This document shows positions 22,601 through 33,913 of a stretch of DNA of 64,000 nt, piece after piece. The DNA comes from Amanita rubescens. Its lineage: Eukaryota > Basidiomycota > Agaricomycetes > Agaricales > Amanitaceae. The stretch lies in the NCBI GenBank assembly GCA_015039365.1, contig WION01000008.1, forward strand, positions 868,001-932,000, written 5' to 3'. The translations under genes and the position numbers were made by a program. Every line of letters begins with the position of its first letter. Within the stretch, counting starts at the first letter, position 1. Below the pieces are notes generated by a model. It searched no databases and was not told the origin of the DNA. It saw nothing but the letters and a program-made list of their open reading frames with translations.

Positions 22601-23950
22601 CTACTGCAGTGTGAACCCCGCTCAACTCTGCACCAGTACAGCGTCAGCGTTTCAAGGAACATTCGGTCATCAGCTGCACTCCGAAGACTCCACGTTCCGG
22701 TTCCATTCCAAGATCCACTACTATTCAAAAACTTCTGGCGTCACATTTGTTGGTATAAGCCACTTCCTATGATGGAGGTAGCCGCGCGGATTCATCATGT
22801 CGAACCTTCGCATTGCCATATCAACGGTAAGTTAGACTTCATGTATTCTATTCCACTACACGGGCATCACATACCTTGTAGAGGTTTCATACACCATATT
22901 AAGGCCGTTTCATCACACTCGCAATCGGACGCAGATGAAATCTTCGGGGAGTATCAGGATCAAGCGCTGGCTGGGGTACTACCCTTTCGACGGTGGCCAC
23001 TCAGATCTGTAAATCTCTCCCGATTTGATTATTGCTTCTTTTTTTCACTAACAAATCGAGCATGCAGCACAAATGTGGGTATAGATCTCGATCTATTTTT
23101 GTTTCCGGTAATACCCCATACCATTTCCCCGCCAGGTCGAGGCTCTTTGTTGACCAATTACTTTTCCCAAAACAGTACGTTCAATACCATGTCTATTCAC
23201 CGAGTGTTCTAAGCTGTCTTGTGAATACTAGCTGGTGTCCCTTACCAGGTATGAATCTGCTCCGATGAATTTTAACTCAAGATCTTCATTTGTTCCAGTA
23301 TGTCGGGGGTACAGCTAATACCCTTGCGTGGGACAAGGCTCCTGGCGCTGTCATTAACGCCAGGAGAATGATTGAATGCAGAGTCTCGATGGCTCTGAAG
23401 CGACCCGTACAGTTTAACGAAGTGTTGAGGTATGTATCAAAACGAGAACGTATCTGCTCTTGTTCATTCACGATTTTGTTTGAAAGCGCGGCCTATATGG
23501 AACGCCAAAGAATGGCGGTAAGTTCTTATGAATCCTCTAACTTAAATACTCAGACCTTGCAGTTCCACAGCGATAGTGAACCGGGACTGGGCCCGTTAGT
23601 CGCGGGATTGTCACTTGGTTCACCTGCTTTGATGCACTTCCGCCTTTTGGCCAAACATGAACCCGCTGGAGAACAGCGTCAGATCGCGATGACGTTTGTT
23701 CTGCGCCATGTAAGTGTAGCTGGTACCCAAATGACTTACCCATCAATTGCTCTGCCCAGGGTGACATTTTAGTCATGGACGGCGCCCAAGTCCAAGAATA
23801 TTACGAGTATGTATACAATAATCTCTGCATTTGCAACAGCTGCCAACGCGTGTCAGGCATACCGTAATACCGAGCAACTTTCGCATAGCAGCGACTGCTC
23901 GATTCATAAGCAATGACCACCCTGATGCTGAAGGCTTCCATATCCTCTAG
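19689..23950 (+). CDS. AlkB-like 2-oxoglutarate/Fe(II) dioxygenase with zinc ribbon and unknown N-terminal region
   Basis: Large multi-exon gene. The 3' exons (about 23290-23950) encode an AlkB-type dioxygenase fold: iron ligands H-x-D in FHSDSEPGLGP, the distal His in EHTVIPSNF, and the 2-oxoglutarate/substrate motif R-x5-R (RIAATAR). Upstream lies a four-Cys zinc ribbon (GWHCNQCGRLSCR then YECPNCR, about 22440-22575). Further upstream are a conserved-looking middle region (VIDDRYASFPFDL, YAVLGFYTIAHAW, YKFAFRWCEGQGEPWW) and a long exon (20044-21013) with a Lys/Arg-rich stretch suggesting nucleic-acid binding. AlkB enzymes remove alkyl groups from DNA, RNA or protein; the substrate here is unknown. 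A +1 break sits at GGGG 21014-21017. The 5' exon and exact start are uncertain: the ATG at 19689 needs one more such correction to connect. Confidence 0.75.
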
Positions 23951-24020
23951 ATGATATAGCTATATTATTTAATTATACCAGTTACCAGTCAGTATTTAAT
24001 ATCATGATCTAATGCCTTTT

Positions 24021-27000
24021 CTATTTTCCATGGAAAGTCAGATGCCCTTGCCTTGTTAGAGTCGGGTACTCTTCTAAATGGGGCTGGTAGAACCGGGTGT
24101 CCGCTTGCCCCACGCGGAGCCTTTGTTTGTCATGAAATGCGAGTAATTGCTGTATCTGGCTTTCAATAACCTGCTTTTCTTGATGCAGCCGTCCAATTTC
24201 GGCCGACACTTTCAGGGCCTCGGCTGCTAGACTTTGTTTAAAGTTTTCAACATGCACTAGAGCGTAGTTGAGAACACCTCTATTCTAAAAGCAAGTATAA
24301 AACCTACTTTGGACATTAATAGACGTTGCCTCTTTCATTGCTTCTACAAACCGGATACGCTCTCCTTTGATCTCACTAGAGAGCTCTAATCGAAACGGTG
24401 AGAAACAGGCGAAATGAACATGAGATCCATGAACCTTTTTTCATAACACGGAATAAATGGACTTGATCTTGCCTATGGCGTTCGACAACTTGTGCTAAGC
24501 TACTGAGCTCTGGAGAGCGCCAGGTTAACGAAGACATCGACGATGATAGAACTACGTACCCGATATATTTAAATTTTTCACCGCTGCAAGCAATGCGTTT
24601 ATCGAATTTTGTAGCTCGGCAGAATTTTGCTGTCGCATCTGCGCATCTGAAACGAGCGCACGTAGGTCCTGCAAGAGACTTGTATGCCCTGCAATATCCG
24701 TACTGTTGCCACCTTGGTTAAGTACTTTACACAGCTGTTCCACGTTGGCAGCTACACTTTCTATCTGTGAGGTGCCATGATTGACAAAGGCCTCGAGCCA
24801 CTGCGGCATATATATCATAAGTGGGCGTGTCATTAGACCCTGGTGGAACTTTACTCACGCCATTCAGTTCAGTCAGGTACCGCACGCTGTCGGCCTGCTG
24901 TTGAGTATGCAAATCACGTTGCCGGTTGTTGTCATCCAGCAAGGAGAGCACATTGGAAAGCTGATTCCAACTTGTCAGTTAGGCATCTTCAAGTTGTAGC
25001 ACAAGAATACCTGGTCCTTGATATCCTTGCCTGCGACGTCGCCTAATCTATTGCCACCTGCCTTTCCCGCTGGCGCGGCCGCTTTGCGCTGCAGCGCAAT
25101 GACTGCATCCAATTTCGACAACACTGTCGACAAATCAATGACGGGCGCCGATGGCCGTTCCTTATTCAGTTCCGCCAGCGGTGGTCGTTCATTCTTGGCT
25201 TTCTCGTTGAGCCGTTCTTGCGTGTCCTGTATTTGGGCCAACCTCGCTAAAACAGCCGGAAAATTGGATTTAAGTTGAGAACGAACTCCATCCACAAGCC
25301 GCAGCGTCTCTGCCGCGCTTTTATCACGCGCGGACCCGATACTGGCCTGCTGCTGGCAGCTACTTGCTACAGCCGTCAACTTGTCATCAATAGTGCTCAA
25401 TATGTCCACATTGGTTTCAAGTTTTCGGTCAACTTTCGTCGCCAGTTGATGAACGTGTGTGTTATTTACGTCCGAATTGCCAATCATACATGATAGTTCT
25501 TTCGGGAGTCGCTGAATCTCGTCTTGAAGACCTGCGAGCCGGTCTTCAAGATGCGTAACTTGTTCTCGATGTTCCCGAGCATTGTTCTCAAAGAACCCAA
25601 GTAACGACGCAAAATTTGATGTAGTGTTATGACCTGCCTCGCGTGACGGACTCGGACGAGTATGTTCCTGAGATGCTAGAAAGTTCCCCAAAGGGCTGTT
25701 TGTATGCGCCTCTTCGAGACATACTCTCGTTGGTGTAGGACTGACGATTTCGAGTTGATCGAAATCACCTGTCTTGTCCTTTTGTTCGACACCTTTAGCG
25801 CAAGGATGAACGCTCTGACCTCCGGTATCCAAATGACGAGAACTACCTCTGCCTGATGCCGTTCTGCTGGAAGCCGACGATGCAGAGCAGCTCCTTTGAA
25901 CGTCCATACCCTTAATTTCCGCGAGTCGCTGTTTAACGACCAACTTTTGGTGCAAGTTCATTATGGACGGACTGTGACATCTCGATGTCGACGTGGAACT
26001 AGACACCGAGAGTCTCGAAATGGGTCTTGTGGGTGGGTATATGCTAGGTGTCGCGGGAGAATGAGGGCGACAAATTTCTGTTGTACTTCCGTCAGGTTTG
26101 GCAACGCTCGGCAACACAGGTAATGGTCTCCGAGTTTCCAGAGCCACCGACTCTTCGCCTTGGTCTCTGGACGACCGTGGTTCCTGAGATGGGAGCACAA
26201 CGTCCCTATTCAAGCCATTAGTTCGACATTAACTTGCCATGTTAAAAAACAAACCATATCGCACTAACCCACCGCGCTCTCTCCCTCACCGTCCTTGCAG
26301 CGAACTTTTCCCGTTCCTTTCCCTCAAACAAAATTTCGAAAACTTTATAGTCCTCGATCCTAACCTCGTCTTTGCATCCAGCCAAGGGGATAGTTAAATC
26401 CCGCTCCTCGAGCTGGCTGGCAACAAGCGACCGGACATCCGTACACCGCGCGAGGCTGATGATGTGGGTTGAAACTCGTTCCTCCTGGGAGGATAGGTCA
26501 GACCATGAGATACGGATAGACTGGACGTCCTCCTCAAGTGTGGCAGTACAAGGAAGCCATGTAGGACCTTGGGAAGAACGGAGATTATCTGGACATTGGG
26601 ACAAGTAAAGCAGCACACCGCATATTTGTCTCTTCTTGGGTTGGGAGCCGCAAGGAGAGCCGTCAGCCAACGAAATGGGCGGCACAGGTGCATCGAACAA
26701 GGCGATGCCACGAGGTCGATTGGTGACTTCATAATCGCCGTGATGGGGAGTGCCAACCTGGATATACAGACCTGCTGATGAATTGGAAGATGGAACATTA
26801 GGCAACGCCTTTTCACCGGAACCGCATACAATCCTCGTTTCAATCGCATTTCTCTCAAATTCAAGCCCCGGCCCGAGTTCGCATTTGGCAAGCATGGGCC
26901 TGGAATCGCGCTCAAGTCCAGGGCCAGGACCATTTTCCGCAGAGCTTTTCTTTTCGGTTAACGCGTTCCGTTTAAACACAGACAACAAGCTGATGATGGA

Positions 27001-27204
27001 CTGCCGGATGGGAGACTTTTCTTTGTCTCTGTCTTTATCTTTTCCGTTCTGACCTGGAGACGAAGGCGAGCCCAATGACGCTCGCGTAAGCCCCGCCATG
27101 TGGTTCCTAACTGGTGGAGTCTCCCATGGACGTGTAAAATCAGTTGACATGGACTCGAATCGGTTTATGAGCAATTTCGTCGAGCGGTGATGCTGTAGGG
27201 CCAT
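24021..27204 (-). CDS. PH-domain and coiled-coil protein, function unknown
   Basis: The first exon (27204 to about 26261) has a Ser/Pro-rich head (PIRQSIISLLSVFKRN) and a PH-like domain ending ERARWVSAIWD. That Trp codon is completed across an intron, as expected for the last PH helix. The next long exon is a disordered Ser/Pro segment followed by coiled coil (HLEDRLAGLQDEIQRLP, LDAVIALQRK). Several short exons down to 24021 continue the coiled coil and end in QEKQVIESQIQQLLAFHDK. PH domains bind phosphoinositides or proteins, so a membrane- or cortex-associated scaffold is plausible; no catalytic domain is seen. A Met at residue 19 is an alternative start. The gene converges on the AlkB-type gene, with 70 nt between the stops. 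Confidence 0.8.
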
Positions 27205-27635
27205 CTGCTGTGGATCAATATTTTAGCACATCATGAATTATGCAACTTACGGTCTAAGGCGCGTGAACTGGCCGTCAATGGGATCTAGATGAATGATACC
27301 TGCGCAAAAAATGAAATCGGCGCCATATGATCGGTGGCTAACATTGTCAGCCACAGCGTCCAAATTTACACCCAAGGAAAGACTGTGTCAAACAAACTTC
27401 TCAACTTTCAACGGTGACGTCACGATGCAGGGCAGACCTAGTCAAGTCATTTAGAGTAGAAGTGCCTGTCATTGACAATGATGAGAGTGATGAGATATGC
27501 AACGTGCAAGTGCGTATAATATAGTGTACAAGAATCACAGAAGGCAGAACAGCAAGATACCCCGTCAACAAGTCGGCTATAAACCGCATAGGGTAGTTGA
27601 GCGGAGGGATAAAAAAAGACAAATAATAGATCCAA
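27205..27635. other. Intergenic region upstream of PH-domain gene
   Basis: About 430 nt that should contain the PH-domain gene promoter. Only short overlapping ORFs are present; nothing recognised. Confidence 0.4.
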
Positions 27636-27818
27636 TTACAACCTCGGGAGTGAGTGATACATACGAGACTCCGTCAGGCTCCAAGTACCATACACGATTA
27701 TCGCTGCGCAAAACGAGAAGATGAAAAAAGCGAGAAAGATGGGATTGAAGCGAAAGGATCGAACCGCAGAGCTCGCCTCCAATCTACTATCGGCATCCCT
27801 CGCATGTCTATGTTCCAT
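27636..27818 (-). CDS. Possible 60-aa single-pass membrane protein
   Basis: ATG-started ORF only 25 nt downstream of the HSP20 gene stop, on the same strand. It has a basic N-terminus, one strong hydrophobic segment (FLAFFIFSFCAAIIVYG) and a short tail. A gtatgt after SLTESR could be a splice donor leading to a longer protein. The layout resembles small mitochondrial or ER membrane proteins, but no family is recognised. It could be 3' UTR of the neighbour. Confidence 0.35.
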   Translation of the reverse strand: MEHRHARDADSRLEASSAVRSFRFNPIFLAFFIFSFCAAIIVYGTWSLTESRMYHSLPRL

Positions 27819-27843
27819 AGTAATAACATGTCATGGCGTACTT

Positions 27844-29566
27844 TCAGCAATACCAGAAGCCACAAGGAGGCAGTCGTCTCGGCACAATGACGCGTAACAT
27901 CTCGCCATCAAATTCGGCTCTGACTTGGACGAGGTCTGCATCATAGCCGAAAGATATCCGGCGTTCAAAATGCCCTATGGCAATTTTGTTAGCACATCAG
28001 AAGGCAAAAAAACTGGATTGAACAAGATAGGCTCACCTCCTACACCTTCCCATCTATCTGCCACTATATGCAGAATTCTCCTCTTTTTTGATGCTAGTGT
28101 GATGGCATCCCTACCAAAGCCTGGTAGTTTAACATGTAGACGGTATTCTTGGGGCGTTGTTTCAACTTCGATATAGCTTTCTGTTGGAGGCGGACCACGG
28201 CTCAAAAATGGAACATGCGGTGCTTGCCGGCTATTTCCGGATGCACCCATTTGCGAACAAGACTCAGATTGGCTTTGATCATCGTTTTCAGAAGGACATG
28301 GTTCTAGAGGCAAGATCACCGGAGGTTCCGGCGGTTGCAGATAATAACTCGAGGATGACGAGTATGTTGATGCTGATGATGACCGAGGTCCGCCAAGACG
28401 TAATGAAACGCCAGAATGGCGAGTCATATATGTTGGTGAAGCTGGTCGAGTTGGCCGTGCGTATGCACTGCCAAGCCCGTTACTGCTATAGGATGAAAAT
28501 GTAGATGAAGACAGCCTGCTGTTCTGAAAAGCATTTGATTCGTTAAAAGCCTTGGCAGCTGGGGCTGCGTGACAGGCTCGCTGATGACAGCGATGATATG
28601 CTTTCTATCGAAGCCGACGAACCGGACGAGGAGCTAGTTGTAAGTGGTGGCGGCCCTAGAACGGAAGACCCTGAACTGGATGAACTGGAAGAGGACGAAA
28701 ACTCAGCCCCATTGGGAGCCGGCGATGATGACCTTCCGGAAGTGTCGTCTTCGTCCTCAGATATGGGGACAGCCTGACCTTTGGCCCCATTAGCTACTGT
28801 CCGGGGCAACATATGATAGGGCAATTGAAGCGGGCTAGATAAAGGTGAGTCAGAGGAGGATGATGAAAGAGGCGTGGAAAATGGTACTGACACGGCCACG
28901 GAAGGTGATGATGGCCGAGAGTTAGGTCCTTGAGTCGCGCCTGAAACTGTCTCATTTAACCGTGAAGAGAAGAAGGGAGTGGTGGCATCCATGGAATCAA
29001 ATGCCACCGCAAATGGGGAGATAGTCTCTTGCTGCCGGAGGGCGGGCGAAGGTAGTGGGACCTCCCTGGGTGAATCGATGGAAGCGTGTCTCTTAGGGAA
29101 ACGGGAAATGGTTGTGGGCCGCGGGACTAGGGGAGATAATATAGTAAGTACAAAGAGAGTTGAGGCAAAACGCGAGCGAATGATGACAACGGGCACACAT
29201 GTGGACGCATATAGGGCCACAAAACAAGTAAAAACGGAACGTGCGGAAGAGGATTACGGAATGAAGTCTTTTGGTCGGTTCGGCCGCGCCTTCCGCCGAA
29301 TGGCGGACACAAGGAGCCGAGCCACTGTAAGGTGGGGGGCGGGGGGTGCCACGTATGGTCACGGAAGGGGTTCAGAATGGAGGGGGGAAGTAGGGACGCG
29401 AGGAAAAGAGGGAAAATGGTAGGACAAGGCCCGGATGACGCGGACAAGGAAAGGTAGAAAAAGGCTCACCACGATCGGAGGGGTCCTTCTGCTTGGAGTC
29501 GTGGCGAGGAGACTCCTCTTGAATAGAAGGAGAGGTCATATGAGGTTCTGAAGAACGAGGAGCCAT
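27844..29566 (-). CDS. HSP20/alpha-crystallin-domain protein with long Ser-rich N-terminus
   Basis: Starts at MAPRSSEP (29566), with a proposed 300-odd-nt intron (about 29122-29469) before VPRPTTISRF. A low-complexity segment of over 150 residues follows, rich in Ser, Pro and Glu with Ser runs. The C-terminal alpha-crystallin domain spans the last intron: ESYIEVETTPQEYRLHVKLP and FGRDAITLASKKR, then FERRISFGY, VRAEFDGEMLRVIVPRR. This fold holds unfolded proteins as an ATP-independent chaperone; the disordered N-terminus is much longer than in ordinary small heat-shock proteins. The Ser-rich exon and the next are in different frames. Dropping one base from the run at 28561-28564 joins them. 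Confidence 0.78.
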
Positions 29567-30754
29567 TCCAGACGGCTGAGGTAGGGTTAGGGAGAGACTT
29601 GAGATGGTGGTTATGTGGGAGGAGTGGATACTCTTCTGTTGACGATCACTCGACCCCTGTGCAGGTAAACTCCTTAAAAGGAAATCTGTCGTCACAACTG
29701 GCAGATGGCGATAGCTGCTGTGCGCCCGCTGTGTTCTTTTGTTCGAGTCCCGCCGTTCTCTGCTGGTTTTTACCAACCTCCGCTTGTTCACCCTTTGAAC
29801 CTCGTGTTCTCCTTTTACCCTCTCCATCGTCCCACCATACCACGGCATCCTCCGTTCCTCCTCTGATCGTTTCATCACCCGCCCCGATGCTTTCCCCGAG
29901 TGCCTGACCTCTGCCATCATACTTCCCACGTACCCTCAGACACCCCCATGATAATGTGTCATATTATTTCCATATTATACGTCATTGTTTCGCCACTTCC
30001 TCGGCCTTCATTTGCCTTTTTAAGTTTCTTCTTTCCTTGTGCTAACATGCGGGTCCCCGTCGCTTGTGGTTCTTAATCCTCTTATACCAATCTTAGAGAA
30101 ACGTGTACGCCTGGTTCTCTGATCAACTATCTCGGCGCCCTTTACACTGTCTTTTCATCACCGAGTCAAAAGCCAAAGCCCGCACGTGTCTTCCCGCGCC
30201 CTTGACTTTTTCTCTTGCCCGCCGGCCGCGGGTGCTTTCTGCATTTTTGGGATTTCAAATCATATCTTGGATGACGCTCTTTGTATATGCATGTGACGGG
30301 CGCCGGAAGCCGCTCAGCAGTAGAGATGACCGTGCACACAGCGGAAAGATGTGTGCATAACACGTAAGATCCGACCGTAGCGTCCTAATGCCCTCTATGA
30401 CGCAAATGACATTTGATGAAAAAAAGCAAATGTATTGCCCCGCGTGCATTTGGCTGCTCCATAATTTTATAATTAGAGCTGTAGCGCAGCTGGAATCTGC
30501 CGACCAGGAAGCCGGTGCAAACGGTGTTTCTGTCAATCAATGCAGGCATGGGCTCGCCGGTGTTCTCGGTCATTACTCGGCAATTTACTCAGCATGCCCT
30601 AAGCCAACATTCCTTATACTTTACCTGAAGGCGCATCCAACGTACTACGAAAGCTCAAGCGTTTTACATCTTTCAAGTTCATTGAAGTCGCGTTGCCAAC
30701 TCCCGTCACAATCACTATTCCTGTAACCTGGATATCGATCGGAAATGGATATTA
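29567..30754. other. Region without a supported gene
   Basis: About 1.2 kb upstream of the HSP20 gene. It has a 186-codon ORF (29372-29929, minus) whose 3' half reads through the HSP20 first exon and intron, and other short ORFs with no recognisable motif. A CT-rich stretch near 29980-30060 could be promoter sequence. Confidence 0.4.
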
Positions 30755-31138
30755 ATGCATATTGCGCCTATAAGAACTGGGAACGTCGATCTAGTAGCCG
30801 CGCCTTTCGCCTTGGTTCGCAAAACTTTTATGCAAATCTTGATGAAATGGCAGAAGAATATTATCAGCGAGGCCAAAGAAGTCGTTGAAACTTGTTTCGT
30901 GTTTTACGCTTTGAACATACTGTGGCGGATGGGTGACTTGCACACTATCGCTACTCTTTCACGTCAGCTACATATAGATGCTATAATCTGCTGGCTTACC
31001 CGACGAACGTTGCAAGGCCCAATGGATAATTGTTGCTTTCAGTTGATGAAACAGAACTATTCTATCATCAACACGCCAATCAATCGTTGTAATAAGAAAT
31101 CGACGAACGAGTTGGATTCTATTGAAGCCACGCTTTGA
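30755..31138 (+). pseudogene. F-box-like fragment
   Basis: A 127-codon ORF with one segment (GDLHTIATLSRQLHIDAI) close to the F-box core of the gene at 2069-3649 (VDLHTIAQTSRQLHFLAI). No long downstream region follows, so it looks like a truncated or decayed F-box gene rather than a whole one. Its 3' end overlaps a minus-strand ORF. Confidence 0.35.
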
Positions 31139-31443
31139 TTTTCCATTTCAAAGCTGCCGAACTGCGCCGCAGGGCTTTCGAGCTCAATTGGGGTTACATT
31201 CTTGAAGGAAACTGGAACAGGTGCTACTCTGAATACAGTGACGAATTTCTTCCACGGCGGGTCCTTTCTTCTCGATTTCCTGCGGGATACCCAAGGGCGT
31301 TTCGACTCGGGAACAAAAGGATCGTTGTCTGCTACATGGTTTAAGCTAAAGCGAGCTTCTCCGGAAGAAGAATGAGATTGTATCGGTTCGAGCCGAAAGA
31401 AGCCTCCGGGCGATTTTTGGGAAGGACGCGTACCTGGAGACAT
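31057..31443 (-). CDS. Hypothetical basic protein, 128 aa
   Basis: ATG-started single-exon ORF with a Pro/Ser-rich head and a cluster of basic residues (SRRKSRRKDPPWKKF), ending in a hydrophobic helix-like tail. No family is recognised. Its tail overlaps the F-box-like fragment on the other strand, so at most one of the two is real. Confidence 0.35.
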   Translation of the reverse strand: MSPGTRPSQKSPGGFFRLEPIQSHSSSGEARFSLNHVADNDPFVPESKRPWVSRRKSRRKDPPWKKFVTVFRVAPVPVSFKNVTPIELESPAAQFGSFEMENQSVASIESNSFVDFLLQRLIGVLMIE

Positions 31444-31812
31444 GTTGGGTGGTTGCCAATTACAAGAGAACGCGATGCACTATATTCTTTGCCGCGATGA
31501 TGTCAACGCTACGTCGCTGCATTTCCTCTTTTGGCACGCTATGTATGCGCCATACGCTAGCCCCCAGTTCAAACTGACGCTGCTTATCGTGCCAGGGACC
31601 AACCAGCACGACGCTTAACTATGTTATCAATTTATCGTGTGGTCAGCCACCTGCATACAACGAGGCTTGAATTGGAAATGCTAGATGAAGGTATTTGTCA
31701 GCCACGAGGAAAGATAAAAGGGCTAGCTCCACACCAGACGTGTCATCTCAAGGTTTTTCACTACTCACGAACATTCCCGCCTATTGTTACTGTCAGGCTG
31801 AAGGATCCCACG
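31444..31812. other. Upstream region of secreted-protein gene
   Basis: About 370 nt. The frame of the following gene is open back to 31621, but no signal peptide would result from an earlier start. Probably promoter and 5' UTR. Confidence 0.4.
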
Positions 31813-32688
31813 ATGCATCTAATATCTCGCATGCTCATTGCTATCTCACTCTCGTTACTACATCTGGTATTGACGAACACCAGTGCCGGAATCTATGCTT
31901 TGCCAATAAACGAACCCGTACCGAAATCAGACTCCCGCATACACTCACCTACTGGCTTGTCGAGACTACCCTCAAATTCCTTGCGACTTATTGGGCGACA
32001 AATCCGTAACGCCGATTATGGCTCTGGCGAACAGCCACAGAACACCACTTATGGTACTTCAAACTCCTCATCAAACGCGTCAAACGCGTCCTCTCCTGCA
32101 CCAGACTCCAAGGCTCCACCGGCCGCTGGCAAGAGCCCAAAAACCGATATGGCTCAGCAGAATCAATCACTCCGTCAGTTACGTACAAAGGAAGACATTG
32201 CCAACAATGGTACCTTGACCAGGCGGTACTACACTGACGTTTCTTCTCACGAGTCCTCCAACGATGCCACTCCCCACTCTGAGAACCCTAATAACTATAG
32301 AGATCTGGCAACGTCTGCGAGATTGGCTCCCAGGAGGCTGGCGAGGAGAACATACAAGTCATTGGATTACGCCCCCGAGGACTCTGACTGTGGTCACTAC
32401 GTTCTCTACCCCTCTATGCGCATGCGATACGCACACGACCCAAACTATGGCGTTATTCCACGATCTGGACGCGACATCCATACAGGCGCATTTTCCTATC
32501 CGGATGAGAAGAATGATTACCGCTCTCCACGTCGTCTAAGGACCGCGAACGGACAGTTGTGGGACGGTGAGAACAGAGATGACGTCAGTGGTGACAGAGG
32601 GTTCCCGGAAACTCGGCACTTTGATCCAAGGGACTTCGACAGAATGTTGGCGGCGTATGATCTCTCCCATGGTATCCACGTTGATTGA
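31813..32688 (+). CDS. Secreted hypothetical protein
   Basis: Single exon of 291 codons. I chose the Met at 31813 because a clear signal peptide follows (MHLISRMLIAISLSLLHLVL, cleavage probably near IYA-LP). The mature part has a Ser/Asn/Pro-rich stretch with several N-glycosylation sequons (NTT, NSS, NAS), paired-basic sites (TRRYY, ARRTY) typical of Kex2 processing, and a Tyr/Asp/Arg-rich C-terminal half with a single Cys (SDCGHYV). The near lack of cysteines argues against a classic small cysteine-rich effector. No family is recognised; it may be a cell-wall or propeptide-processed protein. Confidence 0.6.
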   Translation: MHLISRMLIAISLSLLHLVLTNTSAGIYALPINEPVPKSDSRIHSPTGLSRLPSNSLRLIGRQIRNADYGSGEQPQNTTYGTSNSSSNASNASSPAPDSKAPPAAGKSPKTDMAQQNQSLRQLRTKEDIANNGTLTRRYYTDVSSHESSNDATPHSENPNNYRDLATSARLAPRRLARRTYKSLDYAPEDSDCGHYVLYPSMRMRYAHDPNYGVIPRSGRDIHTGAFSYPDEKNDYRSPRRLRTANGQLWDGENRDDVSGDRGFPETRHFDPRDFDRMLAAYDLSHGIHVD

Positions 32689-33913
32689 CGCCTGGAACCT
32701 TTACAACTTGGTATTATACCTTTATGTATCAGTATATATTTGACATTCTATGAGCCTTCAGTCTTCCAGTTAAAGTGGGAACCATAACGCCGCAGTAAGA
32801 TATCCCCATCCAATACTGTTCGCCGTTTCTCTAACGTTGACGTCAGGTTGCACAGTACATCATCTTCTATACTCACCGTAGTGAAGCTTTAGGGTGCAAT
32901 CAGCCAATAGAATTTGATATCAACTACTCTATAGTTAAACCTTGCCCCGTGCCTCGGGGGCATCACCAACACCCATTCAATGTGCAATGACAACATCTTG
33001 ATAAATTCCGCGTCGTTACGACGTGCCCGGAGATTTAAATTCGAAGGTTCGCCACGGAATTGGCCAGAGGAATTTCTCGCCTCGAGGTATGGCGCAGTCG
33101 CTCGCGGGCCCGATCTGAACCTTCCTCTTTAATGGAAGTTGGTGCCAGTACGTGATCCAGGTATGAGAATATGGCAAGTATGGGTATCGTTTCAAGCGAT
33201 CGGCTATAGAATTGTGATTCTCTCTGATAAGCTGTTAGTACGGCATTCTTTGTGAACGCGTGCTTTTTTAGGCCGGGGTTACAACTACGTGTGAGTAACG
33301 GTATATATGACCCTTGTATACTGCCGCGGCTCTTGGGATGTACTACTCGTCATGCGTTATCATTGAATTGACTAGGTATAGATTTCCATGTTCAGCTCCT
33401 GCCGCATTTGGTTGTCAATATGAACGATGCTACATAGGAAGAACTACTTCATATTTCACACACATGTTTACATCATGATACCGTATCATGGTTGGGTACG
33501 GTGCCATAATAAAAATCCCTCAATACTGCCGTGCTCTCTGAATCGTCTGAATGTTAATCTTGATTGAGATCTGTGGGGTTTGCAACTCCTTCGTGCGATG
33601 TGTGGTGCGGAGACCATATGCGCTGAGCTACAAATCCTCTCTTCTCAGTCGATCGTTCTATCAAATCTCTGGCCAGCTGGTTAGTTCTATCATCTATTCA
33701 ACAGCGCGTTTAGTTCGATCCGAAATTCAGGAGCGTGTTTAGTTCGCTGATCTGTGCGACCGTGGCAGGTGCACGGCACTGCCGGGAGCGATTCCGATTC
33801 GTTCATTTCTTCATTGTCGCGGTTGGTCCAGAAGGCCAACGTGGATGTAAAATGTGGCCAGATGCTTCCGGGGACTCACTGCGATGTGCACAGTTTACCG
33901 CCGTATAAACCTC
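32689..33913. other. Gene-free region before the AACS repeat
   Basis: About 1.2 kb, fairly AT-rich, with only short ORFs. No repeat, RNA gene or transposon end was recognised. It ends where the direct repeat shared with 39027-40400 begins. Confidence 0.4.

Noticed and set aside
29372..29929. 186-codon minus ORF beginning upstream of the HSP20 start
   Set aside because: Reads through the proposed first exon and its intron; its upstream half is low-complexity and has no support.
30476..30550. tRNA-like A box (gtagcgcagctgg)
   Set aside because: No matching B box, acceptor stem or T-loop at the right spacing.
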